Assembly: GCF_040958095.1 (NCBI RefSeq)
Contig: NC_091227.1
Location: forward strand, 18,915,210-18,979,209
Origin: Procambarus clarkii
Taxonomy: Eukaryota > Arthropoda > Malacostraca > Decapoda > Cambaridae
Reading direction: 5' to 3'
Length of the DNA: 64,000 bases
Shown here: positions 55,976-64,000 of the stretch, in pieces
Position numbering within the stretch: the first letter of the stretch is position 1
How the letters are laid out: each line of letters opens with the position of its first letter
Program-made: the position numbers and the translations under genes
The notes under the pieces: generated by a model
What the model was told of the DNA's origin: nothing
What the model saw: the letters and a program-made list of their open reading frames with translations, nothing else
The model's database searches: none

Positions 55976-56867
55976 TGTGTGATTTTGGTAGCTCCACCTT
56001 TCCAATCCATCCTTCACCCCCTTCTGTCCACCCCACCCATCACCCCTCCTCCCCAACCCACCTTTTCAACTCCCCCTTCCACCCCTGCCCCCCCCTCCCC
56101 ACCCTGGCCGCAGCTTGTGGTGAATCAAGAACACAGTGTTAAACATCCACACACTACCGCAGCATAAATAAACACCCGGGAGTAAGTGAAATGGTACGCG
56201 CGACCACCCTAGACTTGAAACTGCCTGCCTTCACATGTAGTGCTAGGGGCTTGCTCCACCTTTGTCGCGGATCGGCCCGCGACAGAGATGGATCGTCCCT
56301 TCATATAGTCTAAGGTGACTGCATAAATGTCCATGTACCCGAGTATGTTTATAAAATATATTATTATTATCGTTTATTATTGCTGTTATTATCGTTCGTA
56401 TTGCTATTATTAGTGCTGCTGTTATCATAATTTATATGCGTCATTATCGACACTGATAATATTATGATCATCAGAAAACATAAAGATGAGAATCTTAATT
56501 TACAAAGAATGATAATGTTACACTAATTATCAGTCACAGCTGCTGGTTATGATCATGCAACTGCCTTGTTAACAAGTCCCTTTGGTAACAAGACAACTCA
56601 AGACAAGGCTGTGTGTGTAAATGTGAAGATGTTAGAGCACATGATCACTACGTTAAAGATATCTAACAGTATAGAGGTTAGTTGATGTGTGGCGGGTGTG
56701 GACTTTACGATTATAGACACTCCCCCAACCCACACAAACGAAAAGTGACGTTGTCTCAGCGTAATGAGCCATTAACACGTTCAATAGGGTGGTTGAGGGC
56801 GTCAGATATGAGGTAAAAATCGATGGCTGGTTTTCTATCACGAACCTGTATGTACAATCCAGTTGAT

Positions 56868-56945
56868 TGATTGATTGATGCAGATTAAGCCACCCAAGAG
56901 GTGGCACGGGTATGAATAGCCCGTAATGGTACGGCTGTTAAGAGC
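56868..56945 (-). repeat. Short repeat with (ATCA)n tail, inverted copy
   Basis: GATTGATTGATTGATGCAGA, TTAAGCCACC, GGCACGGGTATGAATAGCCC. Reverse complement of the unit at 21825. Confidence 0.6.
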
Positions 56946-57242
56946 TTGAGTCAATTAAAGCTTTTACCCAAATTAGGGTAGTTAGGTGAGGTAATCACCG
57001 GGTGAAAGTTCTAAGCCAATTTGACTACATAGCATTTGAAACGATATGAGGACACGGAGAATATAGGTTATGAGGACGGGGGTGAAGGAACGGTGCCCAA
57101 GGACTTGGATAATAGGTAATCGAACGACGACTCTGGAAGAAGCGAGACAGACACCCAATCAACCACTCCAAGTGGGTGGTTAAGGAAGGAGATTTTAACA
57201 TTCTTGAGGTAATAAGAGTCAAGAGTATTGTAAGCCTGATTG

Positions 57243-57880
57243 GTAAACCACTCAGGACACATATCCAAGGGTAACTCCGGACACATATCCAAGGGTAACT
57301 CCGGACACATATCCAGGGATAACTACGGACACATATCCAGGGATAACTACGGACACATATCAAAGGGTAACTCCGGACACATATCCAAGGGTAACTACGT
57401 ACACATATCCAAGGGTAACTCCGGACACATATCCAAGGGTAACTCCGGACACATATCCAAGGGTAACTACGGACACATATCCAAGGGTAACTCCGGACAC
57501 ATATCCAGGGATAACTACGGACACATATCCTAGGGTAACTACGGACACATATCCAGGGATAACTACGGACACATATCCAAGGGTAACTCAGGACACATAT
57601 CCAAGGATAACTACGGACACATATCCTAGGGTAACTACGGACACATATCCAGGGATAACTACGGACACATATCCTAGGGTAACTACGGACACATATCCAG
57701 GGATAACTACGGACACATATCCAAGGGTAACTCCGGACACATATCCAAGGGTAACTCCGGACACATATCCAAGGGTAACTCCGGACACATATCCAAGGGT
57801 AACCACGGACACATATCCAAGGGTAACTACGGACACATATCCAAGGGTAACTACGGACACATATCCAAGGGTAACTGAAA
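57243..57880. repeat. 24-bp minisatellite
   Basis: About 26 units of GGACACATATCCAAGGGTAA CTAC, with A/T and C/G variants. Because the unit is a multiple of three, it keeps frames open and yields a 301-residue antisense ORF with an eight-residue repeat. There is no start context, no domain and no splice support, so it is not called as a gene. Confidence 0.95.
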
Positions 57881-58099
57881 ACAAACCATGCCTGGGTGCC
57901 CCGTGCACGAGTAGCCTTCGTGACGCACACACACCCCCGGCGGTAAAATCACCACATTAGCGTCTCGGTTACAGAGATGTGGACACGTGAAGGTAAACAT
58001 CTTACATGAGGTTGTGACACAGTTACGTCCACATGTGGCAGCCACCGCGGGCTGCCGCGTCATTCACCGCCACCTGACGAGGACCCCACTGTGGGAGGA

Positions 58100-58295
58100 G
58101 GTGAAGGGAGGGAGTTTTCAGAGGAAAGCGCCAAGCCATTACGACTATATAGCACTGGGAAGGGGTCAGGATAAGGATTTGGGGATGGGACGGGTGGAAG
58201 GAATGGTGCCCCAACCACTTGGACGGTCGGGGATTGAACGCCGACCTGCATGAAGTGAGACCGTCGCTCTACTGTCCAGCCCAAGTGGTTGGGTG
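58100..58295 (-). mobile_element. tRNA-derived SINE, second family
   Basis: Inverted copy of 22893-23095: GCCAAGCCATTACGACTATA, GGATTGAACGCCGACCTGCA and GCTCTACTGTCCAGCCC on the plus strand. Confidence 0.65.
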
Positions 58296-59063
58296 TAGGA
58301 GGAGGTGAAGGAAGATACACTTCAACCCGCAACCCGCTTCCACCTCCTGTAGCCCGTGCTACAGGAGGGGAAGCGGGTAGGATTGACTGCAGGTGGTGGG
58401 GGTGTAGCAGGCACTGAAGGAGTAATTGTGGAGGAAGTATAGAAAACATTAGGTTAATACGATTAATATGAAACGAAAGAGGCCGAGAGTTCTGAACTGT
58501 AAAATATCACACACGTGATAAGTAGTATATGTACAGGTAGTACATGTGTACAGGTAGTACATAACCTGTACACGACACATGTTACATGGTGGCCCGGTGC
58601 TGCGACGGCCAGTCTGACCTCTGACATTTGGGAGGCGCGGGTAAACAGCTGATGGATGTAAACAGACTGAAGGTTGGAGGTTTGCCGCCCCCTTAAGCGT
58701 TTATCTGTTGTGGCGTCGGCGGGCTGCCTCAGGTTGGCTGCGTCTGTGTTTGTGTGAGGGTGATGTACTGTTGTTTATCACCCTCTCTCCCGTCCTCTCC
58801 CTCTCTCTCCCCACCACCACCACCACCGGCTCTCTCCCCACTCTCCCTCTATCACCACCTGTGATCAACCTTGACCTCCAGTGACCTCGGGTGTTTACCT
58901 GTGATCACATTGTATCTCCCTTGATCACCTGGATCGCCAGTGACCTCGGGTGTTTACCTGTGATCACATTGTATCTCCCTTGATCACCTGGATCGCCAGT
59001 GCTCGTATGTCGTCAAGAGGCCTGGACCACATGTAGGACCTGTTTATCAATTGTAGTTACAGA

Positions 59064-59316
59064 ATGAGAGCTACGCTCATGGTGTCCCGTCTTCCCAGTA
59101 CTCTTTGTCGTATAACGCTTCGAAACTTTGTGTATTGGACTTGCTGTAAGCGGGCCACTCAAGGCAGGTAAATGATGAATTGTAACATATTTACAATATT
59201 ATGTAACAGTACAGTTGGCCTGAATGGTTTGTTTTATATTTCTCCAGAGTGGTGATTGGTGGTTGTCAAGACGGAGCAGGGATCAGTAGCTGCCCCTCGC
59301 TGCCTCTCCCCAAGAG
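59064..59316 (+). CDS. Possible first two exons of an unidentified gene
   Basis: An ATG at 59064 opens a frame to a GTAAAT donor at 59168. An 80-bp intron ends with TTTCTCCAG, and a second open segment, 59248-59316, ends at GTAAGT with matching phase (2 into 2). The joined start is basic and Ser/Arg/Leu-rich (MRATLMVSRLPSTLCRITLR), like a mitochondrial presequence, then reads VVIGGCQDGAGISSCPS. I do not recognise a family. No third exon is visible before the window ends, so the rest would lie outside or the exons could be spurious. The CpG-containing and CT-rich sequence at 58680-58860 could be its promoter. Confidence 0.3.
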
Positions 59317-59349
59317 GTAAGTGTCCGATGTGTTACTACAAGGTGTAGT

Positions 59350-59755
59350 GTGGATGGAAGCGGTTGTGTGGTGCTGCTCCTGTGAGTGTGGTGGTGATTC
59401 TGGGAGTGTGGTGCTGCTCCTGTGAGTGGTGGTGATTCTGGGAGTGTGGTGCTGCTCCTGTGAGTGTGGTGGTGATTCTGGGATTGTGGTATTGATTCTG
59501 TGAGTGTGGTGCTGCTCCTGTGAGTGTGGTGGTGATTCTGTGAGTGTGGTGCTGCTCCTGTGAGTGTGGTGCTGCTCCTGTGAGTGTGGTGCTGCTCCTG
59601 TGAGTGTGGTGCTGCTCCTGTGAGTGTGGTGGTGATTCTGTGAGTGTGGTGCTGCTCCTGTGAGTGTGGTGCTGCTCCTGTGAGTGTGGTGCTGCTCCTG
59701 TGAGTGTGGTGCTGCTCCTGTGAGTGTGGTGCTGCTCCTGTGAGTGACTGAGTGA
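59350..59755. repeat. 20-bp minisatellite (GTGAGTGTGGTGCTGCTCCT)
   Basis: Alternating units with GCTGCTCCT or GGTGATTCT ends. The antisense Ser/His/Thr-rich ORF of 154 residues across it is an artefact. Confidence 0.92.
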
Positions 59756-60079
59756 CCTAACCTCAGAGTGTAGGCTGGGTGTGTGTGAGCTGCCCGCCAC
59801 CTAAGAGGGCGTTCCCGTTGGACATGACGTTGTAAATCACTTGTATTACACCAGTTCTAAAATACTTATTCTCAGTCTAGAACGGCCGACTCAAGCTTCA
59901 CATAAAAAAGCTAGAGAAAATCCAGGGGTTTGCTCCAAAACTGGAGCCGGCGCTGAGGGGAACCAAGAAGGTGCAGCAAATCAATGTATTTCTAATCCAT
60001 GAAAACGAGGTCAATTGAAGGTTGTTTATGACCAACCTATAGATTATTGACCAACCTGTTTGACTGTCGATAAAGAGAC

Positions 60080-60084
<5 letters not shown>

Positions 60085-60152
<68 letters not shown>
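60085..60152. repeat. (GACA)n microsatellite
   Basis: About 17 copies of GACA. Antisense CLSVCLSV ORFs are artefacts. Confidence 0.95.
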
Positions 60153-60154
<2 letters not shown>

Positions 60155-60534
60155 CCTATAAGGCAGAACAATATAAAGACTAAGCACTAAAGAGAGAGAA
60201 ATAGAGAGCAGTACCACCAAAGCGGACAGACGGAGAAAAAAATATAATACACAGAGAAAGACAGAGAAATAGTGGAGGGAATTAACGGGTAGAATAAAGT
60301 AATATACATATATATCTAGTCTTAATAATGATATTTCCCTAGCGAATATAAACCTTTGTCCTTCTTGATAGCCTCTTATGCTGGACAATTGTCCTAAGAT
60401 CGTTTCCACATAACTTGGCATAACTACAGAGTCACGTGTGTAAAACCTCTTGCACCTCCATTATTTCAATTATATAAACGTCGATAACAATTTGCAGAAC
60501 ACATTAAAGTTCTTTGTCAAGAGGGCTGCTTACA

Positions 60535-60617
60535 CTACGGGGCTCGCCATAGCCCGTGCTGCTTGGAACTCTATGTTCCAAGTAGCGAATCTGAATCTTA
60601 AACAACAACAACAACAG
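60535..60617 (+). repeat. Short hairpin repeat with (AAC)n tail
   Basis: CACTACGGGGCTCGCCATAG, the TTGGAACTCTATGTTCCAA hairpin and AAACAACAACAACAACAG. Best preserved copy of the 4745 family. Confidence 0.7.
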
Positions 60618-60759
60618 GGCTGTTTACTATGTACGGTGAAGCTGTTTACAATAATTATGATACTAATTACACTGTCAAAATAACTTTAATACAGTCCTAA
60701 ATTAAGTTAAATAAAGTTCTAATTAAAGTTAAATAAAGGTGAAGTTAGCACCACGTGGC

Positions 60760-61645
60760 TAGAGTTCAGTGTTCATCCAAGAGTTCAGTGTTCATCCAAG
60801 AGTTCAGTGTTCACCCAAGGGTTCATCCAAGAGTTCAGTGTTCACCCAAGGGTTCATCCAAGAGTTCAGTGTTCACCCAAGGGTTCATCCAAGAGTTCAG
60901 TGTTCATCCAAGAGTTCATCCAAGAGTTCAATATTCATCTAAGAGTTCATCCAAGAACTTAGTGTTCATCCAAGAGTTCAGTGTTCATCCAAAAACTTAG
61001 TGTTCATCCAAGAGTTCAGTGTTCATCCAAGAACTTAGTGTTCATCCAAGAGTTCAGTGTTTATCCAAGAGTTCATCCAAGAGTTCAGTGTTCATCCGAG
61101 GGTTCATCCAAGAGTTCAGTGTTCATCCAAGAGTTCAGTGTTCATCCAAGAGTTCATTGTTCATCCAAGAGTTCATCCAAGAGTTCAGTGTTCATCCGAG
61201 GGTTCATCCAAGAGTTCAGTGTTCATCCAAGAGTTCAGTGTTCATCCAAGAGTTCATTGTTCATCCAAGAGTTCATCCAAGAGTTCAGTGTTCATCCAAG
61301 AGTTCATCCAAGAGTTCAGTGTTCATCCAAGAGTTCATTGTTCATCCAAGAGTTCAGTGTTCATCCAAGAGTTCAGTGTTCATCCAAGAGTTCAGTGTTC
61401 ATCCAAGAGTTCATCCAAGAGTTCAGTGTTCATCCAAGAGTTCATCCAAGAGTTCAGTGTTCATCCAAGAGTTCATCCAAGAGTTCAGTGTTCATCCAAG
61501 AGTTCATTGTTCATCCAAGAGTTCAGTGTTCATCCAAGAGTTCAGTGTTCATCCAAGAGTTCAGTGTTCATCCAAGAGTTCATCCAAGAGTTCAGTGTTC
61601 ATCCAAGAGTTCAGTGTTCATCCAAGAGTTCATCCAAGAGTTGGG
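60760..61645. repeat. 19/12-bp composite minisatellite
   Basis: A long unit AAGAGTTCAGTGTTCATCC (19 bp) mixed with a short unit AAGAGTTCATCC (12 bp, the long unit without its middle) for almost 900 bp. All three plus-strand frames stay open for over 210 codons because the unit contains no stop in any register. No gene is called. Confidence 0.95.
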
Positions 61646-61975
61646 TGGGTAACGGTAGTGTGAGGCAGAGTATCGTAACTACACTAATCATCCGTCATTA
61701 GGGAAGGCCATTATTACATCCCCCTAACTACATCCTTGTTACACTATATAAACCTTATAGTTATAATATATATAGCACTATACATGGTTACACCTATATC
61801 TTAACCTCACCGTGGCTTGCAGAATCGAGCTGCTTAGCTCTTGGACTCCGCCTTTCTAATCGTCGGTTGTCTAATGTACTGACTCCCGATTTGCTACATA
61901 CATTTCTCTTTCATACACACATACATACACATCTCTGTTATGTATAGCCCGTAGCAGTCGTGTATAATTCACAGA

Positions 61976-62039
61976 TATATCTTGAGATGATTTCGGGGCT
62001 TTTTAGTGTCCCCGCGGCCCGGTCCTCGACCAGGCCTCA
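61976..62039 (-). mobile_element. SINE 3' fragment
   Basis: ATCTTGAGATGATTTCGGGG to TCGACCAGGCCTC only; the head is missing. Confidence 0.7.
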
Positions 62040-62530
62040 TTGTATGTGAATACACATACACAAAATACTCTGTCATCAAACTTCTCTCTCCCACACACAC
62101 ACACACACTCCACATTCCTCCACACCCTCCACACACACACACCCCTTACACATACCTCCACAATCCACACTCCATTCTAAACTTAGACGCTCACAGTAAA
62201 TTATTTGCACCAGTCCAGATCTGGTAAATTTCCTCACACTCTTGGGGGGGGGGTTGGTTTTATGCTGTGAAATAATTCTTCATTTTGGCTGTCTGTCGGA
62301 AAGTCTGTGTCTGTCGGAGAGTCTGTGTCTGTCTTTGTGGGTGTGTGTCTGTGTGTGTGTGTGTTTGTCATTGTATGAAAGGTGTCCCAGAATTATCTAT
62401 CTATTTCTATGAAATTGGGCTAATCTATTAGAAACCTATCAAATTCATGTTATCTAATTTTAATACAATCACGCATAAATCATAAATCAATCTTTATTGA
62501 GAACTTTCAACATGTGTATTCAACGTCTGA

Positions 62531-62534
<4 letters not shown>

Positions 62535-62605
<71 letters not shown>
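62535..62605. repeat. (AT)n microsatellite
   Basis: About 70 bp of TA dinucleotide running straight into a SINE fragment at 62606-62690 (CTCCCAGGTACCTATTTACT). Confidence 0.95.
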
Positions 62606-62606
<1 letters not shown>

Positions 62607-62837
62607 CTCCCAGGTACCTATTTACTGGTAAGTGAACAGAGAATCATGGTGAAAGAAACGTCTGCCCATTTGAGTACACAGACATTACAAAGATTCCTTA
62701 TCATTACTGCCAAATACAAGTGAGAAAGCAGAGAATCAGAGCCTTCAAAATACAATTTTCAATGATCGTTAATTCACTTTCTAACAAGTTTAAGATATAG
62801 AAAATTCGGGTCATTTGAAGAAACTGCAAAACTCATA

Positions 62838-63048
62838 AGGTTATCTTGAGGTTATCTTGAGATGATTTCGGGGCTTTTTTTAGTGTCCCCGCGGCCCGGT
62901 CCTCGACCAAGCCTCCACCCCCAGGAAGCAGCCCGTGACAGCTGACTAACACCCAGGTACCTATTTTACTGCTAGGTAACAGGGGCATAGGGTGAAAGAA
63001 ACTCTGCCCATTGTTTCTCGCCGGCGCCTGGGATCGAACCCAGGCGCC
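62838..63048 (-). mobile_element. tRNA-derived SINE lacking the far head
   Basis: Same subfamily as 54033 (TTTAGTGTCCCCGCGGCC). It runs to the B-box region GGGATCGAACCCAGG and then passes into a short GACGCCATTAGACA repeat. Confidence 0.75.
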
Positions 63049-63344
63049 ATTAGACAGATGGCGTTATTAGACAGACGCCATTAGACAGACGCCATTAGAC
63101 ATTAGACATTAGAAAGATGTAGCATTAGACAAATTAAAGTTGGAAATGTTGCTGTTGATTGATTTGGATAATTTTGAGATGCAATTGATTTGCAGAGTGA
63201 TCCAATTTGGAGATAAAAAAATTTGATGATTGAACTAGAAGTAAAAAGTATTAACAGAGATGATTTTATTGACTAGATTAACGCAGAAAATTGCTTGAAA
63301 TGAGGTTTTGAAACCTAGAATTCCATTCCTGAAACTTTGGGAAA

Positions 63345-63560
63345 GTGTGGAAACTTTAGAAAGTGTGGACATTAGTAAGTGTGCTTCCTATCAACATACA
63401 AAAAGTGTGGAATATTGGAAGTGTGTAATTTAGAAAGTGTGGAAACTTTAGGAAGTGTGAATAACTTTAGAAAGTGTGAACATAAGAAAGTATGCTTCCT
63501 ATCAACACACAAAAAATGTTAAATTTTGAAAGTGTGTAATTTAGAAAGTATGAAGGAATT
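63345..63560. repeat. Loose GAAAGTGTGGAA repeat
   Basis: Irregular units of TTTAGAAAGTGTGGAA/AAC. A tRNA-like tract follows at 63570-63660 (minus; GGTTCGAATTTT-type B-box remnant GACTCACACTCGAGG), probably a decayed SINE head. Confidence 0.6.
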
Positions 63561-64000
63561 TGTGGATGGAAACACCTAACCAGTCCCGCGAATGGGAATT
63601 AAAATTCGGGTCCCCTCGAGTGTGAGTCGAGGAGGAAGACCACTATGCCACGGTAATTGCAAGGGAACTTTTTTTGCTGAGAGTGTAGTGTTGATAGTGC
63701 CGGCAATGTTGCAGAGTGCCACAAGGAGCCACAAGGTGCCACAAGGTGCCAAAAGTACCGCTGGGGTGTAGTGAAGGTGTGTGAGTGTGGTCGGGGGTCG
63801 ACAACAGGGGAGAAGGCTGCTAATCTCCAGCCAAGATATATAAAAAAAACTTGTTTTAAATATTGCAGTTGTTTAGTCTACTGTGGTTAAGAGGATGCTG
63901 GGCAGGCGTCGACCACACGCAAACACACACACGGGCCATTTACAGAGTTAAATTAGGTTGATACACAGTCTGGGCTCTCTCTCTCTCTCTTTCTCTCTCT

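Larger units (their letters stand above)
51251..59063. other. Region right of the retropepsin-like gene
   Basis: Upstream exons of the minus-strand gene may be here, but none could be identified. What is recognised is repeats: LINE 3' ends (51655, 52512), a foldback MITE (53428), a hairpin repeat (53728), SINEs (54033, 55382, 58100), CT-rich tracts (54620-55060), a 40-bp repeat (55815), a minisatellite (57243) and an inverted ATCA-tail repeat (56868). 51770-53420 shows no feature. Confidence 0.5.
59317..64000. other. Right flank without a recognised complete gene
   Basis: Minisatellites, microsatellites and SINE pieces dominate. The intervals 61646-61975 and 63661-64000 contain nothing I recognise beyond short simple repeats (ACAAGGTGCC units near 63720 and a CT run at the end). 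Confidence 0.5.

Noticed and set aside
57025-57932. Antisense ORFs of 301 and 114 residues
   Set aside because: They run along the 24-bp minisatellite; the repeat length is a multiple of three and no domain or splice context exists.
59336-59800. Antisense ORF of 154 residues rich in His, Thr and Ser
   Set aside because: Translation of a 20-bp minisatellite.
60755-61701. Three overlapping plus-strand ORFs of 214-223 residues
   Set aside because: All frames of the 19/12-bp minisatellite lack stops, so the ORFs are repeat artefacts.

Overview
This is a eukaryotic, intron-rich and repeat-rich window. It most likely comes from a decapod crustacean of the crayfish or lobster type. I base that on dispersed repeats that I associate with decapod genomes (tRNA-derived SINEs with a conserved 3' body, foldback MITEs set in TA arrays), on short arrays of the arthropod telomere-type motif TTAGG inside one MITE family, and on abundant micro- and minisatellites. 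The species is an inference; no bacterial or viral gene organisation is present.

Five multi-exon protein genes can be read by joining exons at GT-AG boundaries with matching reading phase, and a sixth is suggested. (1) 5033-7818, plus strand, and (2) 11801-15005, minus strand, are paralogues lying tail to tail. Each has three exons with identical intron phases and encodes an N-terminal PTB-like region, a proline-rich linker and a divergent Dbl-homology (RhoGEF) plus PH module. (3) 17116-25607, plus strand, has nine exons and encodes an aldo-keto-reductase-fold protein in which the Tyr, Lys and His of the catalytic tetrad are replaced, so it is probably a pseudoenzyme. (4) 28559-40635, plus strand, has seven exons and is a complete UCHL5/UCH37 deubiquitinase with an intact catalytic triad. 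(5) 46673-51250, minus strand, holds the last four coding exons of a gene with a retropepsin-like domain whose active-site position is not canonical; its 5' end was not found. (6) 59064-59316, plus strand, holds two small phase-compatible exons that may start a gene running out of the window.

The rest is repeats. There are LINE fragments of the Jockey/CR1 type, including one on the minus strand at 26337-27750 whose 3' end recurs as short copies through the window. There is a Penelope-like element with a GIY-YIG endonuclease domain, a decayed DIRS-type tyrosine-recombinase fragment, Tc1/mariner-like and foldback MITEs, several SINE families, and at least ten minisatellites. The long continuous ORFs in the right-hand third (57.0-57.9, 59.3-59.8 and 60.8-61.7 kb) are minisatellites, not genes.

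No operon-like cooperation between genes is implied. The most interesting points are the PTB-like/DH-PH paralogue pair, the reductase-like pseudoenzyme, the host retropepsin-like gene, and the G-rich minisatellite lying directly upstream of the UCHL5 start codon.
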